Source: Albula goreensis
Taxonomy: Eukaryota; Chordata; Actinopteri; Albuliformes; Albulidae
NCBI GenBank assembly: GCA_022829145.1
Contig: CM040763.1
Span: 1,337,342 to 1,401,341, forward strand
Direction: 5' to 3'
Length of the DNA stretch: 64,000 nucleotides
Under the pieces are notes generated by a model. The model made no database searches. It was given only the letters and a program-made list of their open reading frames with translations, and had not been told where the DNA came from. Positions 36,601 to 44,685 of this stretch are shown in pieces (the first letter of the stretch is position 1; the number at the start of each line of letters is the position of its first letter). The position numbers and the translations under genes are program-made.

Positions 36601-38897
36601 AAACTGCAATGCACTGACAAATAAGCTATAAACCAGATTTCTATTGTAACTATACGACTGAAAGCTTTTTGCTTTGAGTTAAAAGTTCAGTCAACATGTG
36701 TGATCAAGTTTCATTCAACTTTACATTAATTTTTTGCCTTTTTTTTCTTTGTCAATTTTTCGTCTTTAGGAAGTTGACTTTGGTAATCACTGGCATTGCT
36801 ACAGCATGTTTGTGGGAATGTAATTGGAGAGCAACATAATTTGTGTGTGTGTATGTGTTTACATTCATATGTATTTAATACATCAATGCATGTTCATGTT
36901 TGTTTCAAATCTGACCAACACTAGTTTCCAAACACTGTAAGAGGTTAGGTTAGTTGTCAGAAACCTCAATTTATTTCTAATTGGTTTCATGCTCATCATA
37001 TGAAACAAATGAAGAGTTTTATATAAATACATGTACAGTAAATGCAAAAAACATGCCCATTTTTACTTAATACTGAAATTACCCTCAATGTAAAAGTTGC
37101 AAACTCCCATTAAAATAAATGACTAGTCTCTCTGAGGTGGACAAACAAACTTAAAGCATCACATCTCTTATTAAAGTAGATTATTTACTTCCTTCATGCA
37201 TATATGTAGTCCACATGTAAATGGTTAATAGCCTGAACTACAAGTCTGCAAAATAAGAGACCACTCAACATTTAACTTGAGTATAAAAGTATTTGAGCTT
37301 GAGCTTATATGAGAACCACATTTATTTATTTTTTGAACTCATGTGGTGTTTCAGAAGGTAAAAGGAAATTACAGCTTCACCAAATAAATGCATCCTTGCC
37401 ATGTATTTGACATATATCTGGATTACAATTACATTTCAGAATTTCAAATATGCCAGAAATGGGTTCTTTCCACTTGCAAACATCCATGTAAAAGAAAGAA
37501 CTGCAGCCCATGAATCAGTTATTGAAGTCTGCCAACTCTTTCAAAGCTAGAGTCAACTCTGGAATGGTCTGTCAACAAATAAAAATGTCATTTTGAAAAG
37601 AAACAGCAATAAAGATGCCAAACACAATTATTAATTGTTACCACAAGTAAACTATGCATTGTTTTTTCATAGAGGGAAATGACACATTGAATTGGAGGTT
37701 GTCGCTCTGAGAGTTATTGAGAGCCCAGTAGGCCTTGCCAAAAACTCGGTTTAAAATAATATGTCTTTGGTGCCGATCGAACGCAGTGGCGCATATAAGG
37801 TACTGATTTTGTCCAAAGACTTTTTACATATAAAAACTCTTTCATCTGTTCCTTTCTTTACAGTCAAACATCCTTGTAAATTGTCTGACAGGTAATCCTG
37901 AAGACCTTTCAATTTTGAACTTGTTGGGGCAGAAAAGCTGCCATTTCAAATGTGGCCAAATTCCCACCAGGCAATTCTCCAGATGCCTGTCTCTGTCTGT
38001 CTCTCTCTGAACAAGAACACAATACATCATAAAATCCTCACTATGAAAATCTGTATTCTATAAGGACTTATTTTTACAGATTAAATAATGGCCCGAATTC
38101 TACAAATAATCTTTAATACTTTTCTTCAATCTAAACCTGCAAGATAGGATTCTCGAACACTAGTCAAGGGGCTGGCTTCAATAAAGCAGTTCTGCCAGTA
38201 GCATTAGCAAAGCTAACGTGCACTGTTGCTTTATGTTGCGCACATACTTTGCTGGTGTAGAAACGTGGCGCTATTGCTCATGCTGAACACAGGTATGTAC
38301 TCTCACACTGCAAGCTGCTCTGGATAACAGTGTCTGCTAAATGACTGTAAGGTTGGGCTATGCAGTATCTGTGGAAAAGCGGGGCTAATGCATTCATCTG
38401 GTCGGTTATTTCTGTAGGTTCTGGAGGACAGGATGAAGCTCGAGTGTAAGTGCCATGGGGTTTCAGGTTCTTGCACCACCAAGACCTGCTGGACCACCCT
38501 GCCCAAGTTCCGGGAGATTGGCTACATCCTGAAGGACAAGTACAACGAGGCAGTACACGTGGAGGCGGTTCGGGCAAGCCGTCTGCGCCAGCCCACCTTC
38601 CTCAAGGTGAAGAAGGCCCAGAGCTACCGCAAGCCACCCGACACGGAGCTAGTGTACATCGAGCGGTCACCCAACTACTGCGAGGAGGACAGCTCCACAG
38701 GGAGCGTGGGGACACAGGGACGGCTGTGCAACCGCACCTCCCCCCATACGGACGGGTGCGACCTCATGTGCTGTGGGAGGGGCTACAACACGCACCAGTA
38801 CACCAAAGTGTGGCAGTGCAACTGTAAGTTCCAGTGGTGCTGCTTCGTCAGGTGCAACACCTGCAGTGAGAGGACCGAGGTGTTCACCTGCAAATGA
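10979..38897 (+). CDS. wnt7b: wnt7b, whole coding span (4 exons, canonical isoform, 349 aa)
   Basis: Secreted, lipid-modified Wnt ligand that signals through Frizzled/LRP receptors; in vertebrates Wnt7 proteins also use the RECK/GPR124 co-receptors in brain endothelium (family knowledge). Joined exons 10979-11049, 21740-21966, 33903-34174 and 38418-38897 give exactly 349 codons plus stop, the length I recall for human WNT7B. Phases are 2, 1 and 0, and every intron has GT/AG ends. The predicted mature protein has 24 cysteines. N-glycosylation sequons are visible at N83 (NCS), N127 (NLS) and N295 (NRT). The porcupine acylation serine is S206 in CHGVSGSC. Residues such as [26 protein letters not shown] and [20 protein letters not shown] match wnt7b rather than wnt7a as I remember them. 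Teleost ohnolog identity (7ba or 7bb) is unresolved. Confidence 0.95.
11050..12934 (+). other. wnt7b intron 1, 5' part
   Basis: Begins at the exon 1a donor. A CpG-dense patch lies at 11340-11440 and again at 11500-11600, directly downstream of exon 1a, suggesting that the promoter CpG island extends into the intron. The remainder is AT-rich and mostly non-repetitive; no coding exon seen. Confidence 0.5.
12935..13360 (+). promoter_or_regulatory. wnt7b: CpG-rich putative second promoter and 5' UTR of exon 1b
   Basis: Within an AT-rich intron this block is strikingly rich in CpG, with a GC box (GGGCGG, about 12982) and a nearby CCAAT (about 12996). It ends at exon 1b. A 193-codon open frame crosses it (12747-13328) but stops before exon 1b, is in another phase and resembles no family I know; GC-rich DNA is poor in stops, so I treat the block as promoter/5' UTR. 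It supports an independent transcription start for the 353-aa isoform. Confidence 0.55.
13353..13364 (+). promoter_or_regulatory. three-codon upstream ORF overlapping the exon 1b start
   Basis: ATG TCA TCA TGA at 13353-13364. Its stop codon overlaps the exon 1b start codon (ATGA at 13361-13364), the classic arrangement for termination-reinitiation. The uORF ATG has weak context (T at -3), whereas the exon 1b ATG has A at -3. A short GC-only inverted repeat (GGCCG GAG CGGCC, 13331-13343) lies 17 bases before the main ATG and could form a hairpin in the 5' UTR. Confidence 0.5.
13361..13443 (+). CDS. wnt7b: wnt7b exon 1b, alternative first coding exon inside intron 1
   Basis: ATG at 13361 (A at -3) opens 27 codons plus CT, followed by a perfect donor GTAAGT at 13444. 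The two leftover bases join the first G of exon 2 as CTG (Leu28), so the frame continues into Ala-Leu-Ser-Ser exactly as exon 1a does. The peptide starts [17 protein letters not shown] and continues with a hydrophobic [11 protein letters not shown], consistent with a signal peptide. An in-frame TAA at 13277 lies upstream, so this is the first ATG of the frame. The isoform would be 353 aa. From memory, vertebrate wnt7b records include an isoform with a very similar N terminus (a leader ending in SGSYL before ALSSVV); I could not check this. Phase, donor and leader-like composition together make coincidence unlikely. Confidence 0.8.
13444..16455 (+). other. wnt7b intron 1, between exon 1b and the GAGT repeat
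   Basis: About 3 kb of AT-rich DNA with T-runs at 13741-13760 and about 14861-14877 and A-runs near 14376. It is notably free of minisatellites compared with the rest of the window, which would fit preserved regulatory sequence but proves nothing. Confidence 0.4.
16456..16805. repeat. degenerate GAGT/GAAT tetranucleotide repeat
   Basis: Runs of GAGTGAATGAGTGAGTGAG with many interruptions over about 350 bp. The long serine/threonine/histidine-rich minus-strand frames here are products of the repeat. Confidence 0.8.
16806..18586 (+). other. wnt7b intron 1, unique segment
   Basis: AT-rich intronic DNA without a recognisable gene or repeat array. A G-rich stretch lies near 17750-17770. Confidence 0.45.
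18587..19755. repeat. 28/30-bp minisatellite, about 40 copies
   Basis: Unit GTGAGCTATGCAGCGGGTCA plus GAAACACA. Copies differ by one CA (AAACACAGTG or AAACACACAGTG), giving 28- and 30-bp forms. Between about 19305 and 19484 the variants form a three-unit higher-order pattern (GAGATATG, CAGCTATG, CAGCTATG) repeated twice. All open frames here, on both strands, are by-products. Confidence 0.97.
19756..20675 (+). other. wnt7b intron 1, unique segment with a probable dispersed-repeat fragment
   Basis: Contains TCAATTCAAATTCAAATATG followed by CTTTATTGGCAAAACAAG at 19985-20025, a phrase I recall as frequent in fish interspersed repeats, and a CpG-rich patch at 20180-20420. No coding exon seen. 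Confidence 0.45.
20676..21049. repeat. 32-bp minisatellite with 24-bp deletion variants, about 13 copies
   Basis: Full unit GAGAGGGACACAGTTACACT followed by GTGAGGTCATCA. Each full unit contains the perfect inverted repeat CACAGT-TAC-ACTGTG. A shorter unit lacking GGACACAG appears several times (about 20741, 20829, 20885), losing half of the inverted repeat. Confidence 0.93.
21050..21739 (+). other. wnt7b intron 1, 3' end and exon 2 acceptor
   Basis: Contains a short GC-rich island at 21340-21480 that is open for 90 codons from 21320 and has no recognisable homology. The splice acceptor for exon 2 has a pyrimidine tract at about 21715-21737. Confidence 0.45.
21740..21966 (+). CDS. wnt7b: wnt7b exon 2 (N-terminal Wnt domain)
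   Basis: 227 bp. The acceptor is CCGCAG ending at 21739 after a pyrimidine-rich run, and the donor is GTCAGT at 21967. It codes for residues 24 to 99 plus one base, including cysteines 38, 52, 73 and 84, the [13 protein letters not shown] block typical of Wnt7, and the N-glycosylation sequon N83-C-S. One substitution stands out: Leu51 in RALCQSRPD, where I recall Ile in human WNT7A and WNT7B. GC content is far higher than in the surrounding intron, as expected for a conserved coding exon. Confidence 0.95.
21967..25467 (+). other. wnt7b intron 2, 5' part
   Basis: Non-coding AT-rich DNA. It includes a 15-A run near 22904, a C-rich patch near 23009-23035, a 30-base A-run at 24606-24635 and a purine-rich stretch at 24225-24300. 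No exon or mobile element recognised. Confidence 0.45.
25468..25748 (+). repeat. 51-bp minisatellite, 6 copies
   Basis: Unit CACCCTACAGGCCACACACA, GTACTACAGGAGAGAGCCAG, TGACTATTTTA. Copies start at 25468, 25519, 25570, 25621, 25672 and 25721; the fifth is 2 bp short. As 51 is divisible by 3, open frames arise that have no protein meaning. An inverted relative lies at 28521-28624. Confidence 0.93.
25749..26549 (+). other. wnt7b intron 2, unique AT-rich segment
   Basis: A-runs near 26037 and 26105; no gene or repeat recognised. Confidence 0.45.
26550..27132 (-). repeat. 47-bp minisatellite built from a tRNA-SINE head, about 12 copies
   Basis: Unit CTCCCTAACCATTACACTAC, ACTGTAACCTCTGAGCTACA, AGCCCAG. 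On the reverse strand it reads GTGTAATGGTTAGGGAGCTG, GGCTTGTAGCTCAGAGGTTA, the tRNA-like start of many fish SINEs (A-box-like sequence). The array is therefore a SINE head expanded in tandem. Copies are very similar, with occasional CTGTAAGCTC or ATTATACTAC variants. Confidence 0.85.
27133..28520 (+). other. wnt7b intron 2, unique segment
   Basis: Includes a C-run at 27316-27325, a G-run at about 27381-27397 and an A-run near 27413. No coding sequence recognised. Confidence 0.45.
28521..28624 (-). repeat. inverted copy (2 units) of the 51-bp minisatellite
   Basis: Reverse-strand units read CACCCTACAGGCCGCACACA, GTACGACAGGAGAGAGCCGG, TGAATACTTTA, nearly the same as the + strand array at 25468-25748. 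Two units are present. Confidence 0.9.
28625..32128 (+). other. wnt7b intron 2, middle part
   Basis: About 3.5 kb without arrays. A C-rich/CA-rich patch at 30040-30240 contains C-runs. Open frames of 60 to 130 codons show no recognisable domain or splice context. Confidence 0.45.
32129..32412 (-). repeat. 56/57-bp minisatellite with ETS-type motif, 5 copies
   Basis: Unit AGTGATGCGGACAGGGGCAT, ATTTACTTCCTGTGGGGGAT, CGGGCTATGCAGGGGA. Each copy contains ACTTCCTGT (starts 32153, 32209, 32265, 32322, 32378), the reverse complement of ACAGGAAGT, a consensus-like ETS-factor site. Confidence 0.93.
32413..33433 (+). other. wnt7b intron 2, unique segment
   Basis: A 213-codon open frame (32584-33225) spans this stretch but shows no recognisable domain and drifts into AT-rich sequence; judged chance. 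A 25-base T-run lies at 33347-33371. Confidence 0.45.
33434..33850 (+). repeat. degenerate repeat with seven ACAGGAAGT motifs before exon 3
   Basis: Irregular 30-60 bp units centred on GGGACAGGAAGTTGAGT. Exact ACAGGAAGT occurs at 33474, 33630, 33672, 33732, 33774, 33804 and 33840, with decayed forms between (for example GACAGGAAATTGAG at 33431, GACAGCAAGTTCAG at about 33703). The last copy ends about 55 bases before exon 3. Confidence 0.85.
33903..34174 (+). CDS. wnt7b: wnt7b exon 3 (central Wnt domain)
   Basis: 272 bp, from after the acceptor CCCCCAG (33902) to the donor GTAACT at 34175. It codes for Gly100 (split codon) to Lys190, with cysteines 123, 131, 133 and 152 and the sequon N127-[22 protein letters not shown] and [12 protein letters not shown] are diagnostic for wnt7b over wnt7a. 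Residues GVELSRRF differ slightly from the GIDFSRRF I recall in human WNT7B. The exon ends in phase 0 after NNEAGRK, the usual Wnt7 boundary. Confidence 0.95.
34175..34458 (+). other. wnt7b intron 3, start
   Basis: Begins at the exon 3 donor; unique, no feature. Confidence 0.5.
34459..34590. repeat. imperfect TG dinucleotide repeat
   Basis: GTGTGTGTGCG/GTGTGAGTG-type alternating purine-pyrimidine run in the 5' part of intron 3. Histidine/threonine-rich frames on the minus strand are by-products. Confidence 0.9.
34975..35060 (-). mobile_element. SINE 3' part (tail), minus orientation
   Basis: Reverse strand reads GCAAGGTACTTCACCAGAAT, then GTGTAAATTGCTCTGGATAT, GGGTGTCTGCTAAATG. This is the conserved fish SINE tail (GTAAGTCGCTCTGGATAAGAGCGTCTGCTAAATG-like, quoted in pieces) preceded by the ACCTTGAGCAAGGTACTTTACC block. 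The tRNA head was not found. Confidence 0.7.
35061..38295 (+). other. wnt7b intron 3, main part
   Basis: Unique DNA. A CpG-enriched, non-repetitive patch lies at about 35580-36010; the remainder (36.2-38.2 kb) is strongly AT-rich. A T-run lies at 36269-36286. No coding exon seen. Confidence 0.45.
38296..38352 (+). mobile_element. SINE tail fragment, plus orientation, just before exon 4
   Basis: AGCTGCTCTGGATAACAGTG followed by TCTGCTAAATGACTGTAA is the conserved fish SINE tail. It ends 65 bases before exon 4, so a retroposon landed close to the acceptor and branch-point region. Upstream head sequence is not recognisable. Confidence 0.65.
38418..38897 (+). CDS. wnt7b: wnt7b exon 4 (lipidation site, linker and C-terminal cysteine-rich domain)
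   Basis: 480 bp from acceptor TCTGTAG (38417) to the TGA at 38895-38897; 159 residues (191-349). It contains the porcupine target Ser206 in CHGVSGSC (the thumb that inserts into Frizzled), the Wnt7-specific linker (about 236-280) that in the family is read by RECK, the sequon N295-R-T and 16 cysteines. The C-terminal index-finger hairpin reads [13 protein letters not shown]. Most Wnts I recall have His where this has Gln329, and wnt7 has Lys where this has Arg335. The terminal [11 protein letters not shown] is typical of wnt7b and the frame is intact to the stop. Confidence 0.96.
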   Translation, partial: VLEDRMKLECKCHGVSGSCTTKTCWTTLPKFREIGYILKDKYNEAVHVEAVRASRLRQPTFLKVKKAQSYRKPPDTELVYIERSPNYCEEDSSTGSVGTQGRLCNRTSPHTDGCDLMCCGRGYNTHQYTKVWQCNCKFQWCCFVRCNTCSERTEVFTCK

Positions 38898-41000
38898 GGA
38901 CCAGGGAAGTCAGACCATCGGGTGGACGGATATCAGAGAGGGTTGAGCATTGCATGATGGGAATGGACAGGAGGACACAGAGGAAAGAGAAGGGACAGGA
39001 GGATTTCTGGAGATGGCAAAAGAGAATGGAATAAAAAACAGAATTAATCCTATGGACCAGGAGATAGCTTAAGAGAATGTCTTAAAGAACAAAATTATTT
39101 CTATCGACTCTTGCCCATTGGTTTGAGTGGTAACAGAAAGGCCATAAATTCTGGGATCAACAGGACGGGGACAGACCACCACCACAGGGTGGAAAGAGGA
39201 GCAATTTTGGAATGTTAATAGAGCATGGGTTTAAAAAGAATGGAATTAACACTATCAACTTGTCATGGCATCTTTTTGCACATCAAAATATATTTGCTTT
39301 ACTAAAGAAAATCTTAAGATAACTAGGTTAAATATTAAAAGATAACATTAAACTATTCAGAGTCCACTTCTTTTTCTGGACAAAAAAAAAAGAAATGTGT
39401 TCGTATGCACTGATGTGTCCCAAGCTGACTGGAAGTTGTGACTTTACAGGATGCAAATTGTGGATCCCCAGATGAAAGCGGTGTAATGCACTGTGGGATT
39501 TGTAGTTCTTTATTGCCATGAGACCAAGGAAACACAGCAGAACTTCATTCCCAGGATGTTGTGGAGCAAGACAAGGAAAGTATTCTAATGGAAAGACTAA
39601 GCAGGAGAAATGTATTCCTTCTTACTGGCAGGTCACTGAATCTAATATATTCTTGAGCGTTTTTCTTGAGGAAAACAGAAGTATATAAAAAAATGTATGG
39701 ACTGAATTTTTTTTTTTTTTAAAAGAAGAATCAAAGGAAGTGGTACATCAGCCTAGCACGCCTTTTAGGGCCCCCTCAAAAGTTAGGGAGTCGCCATGAT
39801 GGGTTCTTGAACTGCCAACTGGAAAATAATGGTGTGAGTATGTTAGCTGTCCAGTCACACTGGAACTGTTTGTTTGAACACTGTTTGAAAAAAAAAAAAA
39901 AAGTTTATTTATGTTATAGTATCTTTAAAGAAAGCACTAACGGGTAGAAATGTCTTATTGTGTATTAAGTGTATAAGAAAAAAAAAAAAACAAACAAACT
40001 GAATGACTGAAGGTGTGTGTCTTTTGGACCATTAGTCCCCCCCATCCCCAAACCTCCTCAACAAGCAGTTTCAATGGTGCTAGTGAGTTCATTTCATAAA
40101 TCCACCCCCAGTACAATTAACAGTTTGCAAGCAGTAAGGAATGTGGTCTCTAATTCTAGGCTTCTCTAGTGACTTCTGTCACATCATGTTAATTATTCTT
40201 GCTTTATTTTTGTGTACACAGCTCTACCACAGGAGCTGGTTTCTCTTTGGGGAGACCCCCTCCTTCAGTGTATTAAAATATGATTGGCTTTGCGATGCAC
40301 TGATTTTATTATTTGTTTTAGCATTTTTTTTTCCTCCCCAGTTCAGATGCAGTTAAAATATGAATGTGGAATCAATATCATTTTAACTGATAATGGGATT
40401 TAGTTTCACCATTACTTCCCCGCCCCCAACAAGCACAGTTTGCAAACACATTTTGGATATTTACAAAATTAACAAAGAGAGGGACGAGCACTTTTGATTT
40501 CCACAATTCGGGCTAACTGGCAGGTGATCCAGAGGGTGAGGTCTGGTGAGCCACTGAATGTTTGCAGGAAACTGATAAAAATGTGGATTTCAATATGATC
40601 CAGTCAGCTTTCACATGCCCAAAGGTCAAAGGTTAATTACCCACATTTAATCAAGAGAGTCAAGAGATAAATTAATAGACAAATGCTGATTGAATTCAGG
40701 CCACATTCACATTCTATAATACCAATTTCTACAAGCACATTGAATTTAGCAAACTAAGTTTAATATTTTGGCATAAATGTACCCTTTTGCCATCTAAAAG
40801 GACGGCAATAAGAATGAATTAATAATGCAAACAAAAGAGTTAAAACATTAATTAGGCAATGAGAGTAAAGGATAAATATTTTTATATACACACTACATGT
40901 CACAATGTTGGCACTTTATATTATTTATATTCTGATAAAAATGTGTCATTGTTCTCATTATCTTGGGTATTCTTTGAATAAATCTCTTATGTCTCATACA
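38898..41000 (+). other. wnt7b: probable wnt7b 3' UTR
   Basis: Unique AT-rich sequence following the stop codon. It contains A-runs (39885-39901, 39978-39990), an AU-rich TTTATTTATG near 39904 and no good ORF. An early AATAAA at 39030 is only 133 bases past the stop and probably weak. The next good signal is at 40977, followed by T-rich sequence. The end point is inferred. Confidence 0.5.
40977..40982 (+). terminator. candidate polyadenylation signal AATAAA for wnt7b
   Basis: Canonical AATAAA followed within about 60 bases by a T-rich stretch (CTTTGTTTTGTATTTTTTTT), which resembles a downstream element. It would make a 3' UTR of about 2.1 kb. Confidence 0.45.
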
Positions 41001-44000
41001 CACATAGTTCGAACAAGTGTTTCTTCTCTTTGTTTTGTATTTTTTTTTGTAACTGTAATTGATCATTTAGACATGCTCTGACAAATCTATGAATTCGGTG
41101 AGGAGCAGTTATTCACCAGAGAGATCATTTTCTCACCATACTGCTCTTATCTCATGAGTGAATACTTTCTTTTGTAGACTGAGCAGGGTCTATTTAACAA
41201 TGACCCAACATCAATTTATAGTGGCACTAGGGCCAAATCCAGATCTGAATCACTCAGTTCATTTTCCTGTTTTAACTTTTAACAGACTTAAGCAGAAAAT
41301 CCACTTAAGAACCATGCAACTCAGGTTTGGTTTTGACCGTGAGTTTTCAAATTAACTACTACATTCTGGTTGTACCAAACTTTTAACCGTTATGGAAAAT
41401 GGTCAATTTATGTTTAATTTGTTAAACTCATAAGTATAAAAGTGTCTATTATACAATAACTGATTTTCATAATTTTGTATTTATATTTATTATATTTCAT
41501 TTATATTTTTATACAGTGTGCATTCACATAGCAGTTTTATTGACACACTCAGAAAGGTTGATACTCACTTCATGTATTGATCAATACCTTAATTCAATCA
41601 AGTCAATTATGAAACATTTGTAGAATTTTGATTAAACAAGACAAACTCTTTCCCAGCACATGATTTAAGTGCCATAACTCATGTTTACTGTATCTGTGTA
41701 AGACATAGGTTATCATGAGCTAGCTACTGTAGCTACATTTTTCAAAAGTAGCTAGTACTACCTTTTTTTTCCCCCATTATTATTATGGTGAGTTACATAT
41801 CCTGGGTTTGCTATCTGAATATATCGATTTCAGCCGTAAGGTGATATTACATTATTATTAGTGATATTATTACTAGTTATCTCTGGAATGTTAGTACTTA
41901 AGAATTCAACTTCAGAATGAAGAGTGAGTGAATGAATGATTGAGGAATTAATCATTTTTCATACATAAATATTATATATATATTTTTTACAATAACTATT
42001 TTCCAGTGCTACACATGAATCAGTGAAACAGTGGTGATTTTCAGCATTATTATATTTTTTTACTAAAGGGAGAAAAAAAAAATCAAAAGCAGTTTGATAT
42101 GGTACAAATGAAAAAAGTTCCATGATCACATTTCTCAGCCCAAAGGGGCACAGGGTTGAATTAAGACTCCCATTATTCTCTCTTAGCTGCTGACTAACAC
42201 GCATTGATTTTGTTTTTGGAGAATCGGCTGCTTGCAGGCTTACTGGAGCCCTTAAATTCCTGTGGTCAGACTTGGTTGACCGGCCCAGAAAACCTTGCCC
42301 AGGTCTGCATTTACTACAGCGATACCACTGGAGAATTTCACATCTCTTAACAGCCCGTTCAGATTGGATTTGAACCTAAAATTGATCATAATCAGTCAAA
42401 AGTAGTGACTGCCTGTTGGTTTACTGTCAAAGGACATACCCAAAGCAGGACTCCAGCCAGAGGAGAAATCTGGGCTGATAGCAGTCGCCATTTCATGCTA
42501 CATTACACTTACCTGCGTTAGAAAGCATTCAGCCACAGAGAATCCTGAATGTCCAAACAAGTGATACCAATTACAGAAAAGGAAATTACTAAATTGGGCA
42601 TTTTAAACACTTATCCATGATTTGTGTACCCAAAAACATACACTCACTAAATTTGGAGAATGTTGATAACCAATGTTTCTGTGATCAACAGTTTTTGTTT
42701 TTGTTATTTTAAATGTAATCTTGTGGATTATTATTTGGCTTTGCTTCACTCAGATTCTCTCTGTCACAGACCATTACTTGTCATGCATGGATTTACTGAT
42801 CAACATCTGGGATAAACAAGCACATTGTTATTTCTTTTTCGCAGTGTTCCTTGTCCAAAAATTTGCAAAGTATTCAATTCAAGTACAGTTTTGGGTTTGT
42901 TCTCGGTAAGGGGGGGGACTTCCTTTTCAGAAGTTCCAGCCATCATTAATACAGCTATTGGCTACAATGTGGAAACACAAATCACAAAATATCATAAATA
43001 AGTAATAAAGCTGGGTGAATCTGAATTTCGTTTAAACAGGCATATGGTATTGATAGGCTGTGGTGTGCCGGCTTCTTGTCCCATGTTTGCAATTTTCTCA
43101 GTAATGGCACCCTTAGAACGCCAGCAAACGCTCTCCAACACTGACAGAACATCAGACAGTCATGTACTGCCGGGCTAACACTTGGTCCCCGGAGAAACAG
43201 AGTCGCCATGGTGCTAAAACTATCCAGCTCAGCCGCTCACGATGCGAGGGGAGATTCCCTGCTCACTTATGACTGCGTTAGACGTTTAAATGGGGCTGAC
43301 AACACTGAAAGTTACAATTTAAAGATTGTTTTTTTCCTGTGGCCTGTATGTTTAAGAATCATTTTGGTGCTTTTATAACCATGTCACAATGTCTTGGGGT
43401 GCTGCATCGACTGTCAAACTTCTGAAAAAAGTTACTGGAGCACAATGTCTTTTACCTGGCTGTCTGTTGAATTGAGTCACTTAATCTATATCACTGCCAT
43501 CTGTGGTTCACCCCTCATCCAGAACAGATGAGACTGTTGTTTGATTCAAAGCCAAACGCATCTCCAAGATCTGCCGGAGTTAGCAGTGCAGAGGACAGTT
43601 GCATTACACAAACACAAGCTGCTGGAGTGAGCTGAGAGACTGGACAGGCCTTGCTCATTCCTACTGGCTGTGCCTCTGGTATCATGTGACTTGGACAGAA
43701 TGTTAATGAATCTGCACCTCTGGTCAGCCATTTGCTTTAACCATGAAAACAAGGGTCCAACATTTTCTACTCTATCATCGTTTTCCTGAATGTGTTGGAG
43801 GAAACGTGTGAAATATGGGTCAATTCAAAGCAGACACAAAAAAACAACGGTCATTCACCAGTAATTTACCACTGTTTGTTATTTGTGAATTCTGTAAAAA
43901 GCATATAATATGCATACTGTACGTCAATTTTAATGCAAGACTTGTTTGATATTGCATTTATTTTTGTAATTGATGCATTGTATAAATGATGAATAATTGT

Positions 44001-44685
44001 TTTAAAGCTACAGTAAAGTCTTTCATGGTGATAAAATGACATTCCCATTTTTATTAATTTAAGCATACATAAATACAAACGGCTAAATATTGAACGGCAC
44101 TCATGTTAAGGGTAGACAGTGCATGGGGCTCAATGAAATAATGCTACACCGGAAGCTGTGACATAACTATGAAGGAAAGTACCACTGTTATGATTCAGCT
44201 CAAATTCATTTTGAATGGCTATTTTAACGGACGGATAACCGACATTTCTTCTCAATAATGCTACCTATTGAAAGTGTATCATACTGGTGTCAGTTCTCTT
44301 TTATTGTCGAGACAATATATCATTTAGAAACAATAAAAGTTTCTGAACAGATATATATAATCCTGAAATTGCACGGGAAATTGCAATTCTCACAAACATT
44401 CATATAGTCTCTAAAACGTAAATCAAGCATAAATATCATTTCATCAACCACTTCAGAAATAAAACCAAGGCTCAACAAACCATGAAAGTGATTTACTGTC
44501 ACGGTTCATATACAATCAAATCCTGCGAACAATGCGTACTTGCTCTGTAACCAAAATGCAAAAATCTAAATGCAAACGGGGTTTTAATGAAAACCTATAT
44601 TTCTAAATAAAAGATGTTCCTGTTTACTGCGTAAACCAATGGCAGGTATATTATGAAACAAATTTGCAGGTTGCAGGCGCTCCAT
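41001..44685. other. 3' flank, AT-rich, no gene recognised
   Basis: Unique AT-rich DNA. A G-run lies at 42910-42917. Open frames up to 81 codons carry no family signature. Confidence 0.5.

Noticed and set aside
39030-39035. AATAAA as the main polyadenylation signal
   Set aside because: Only 133 bases after the stop and within A-rich sequence; the 40977 signal has a better downstream context.
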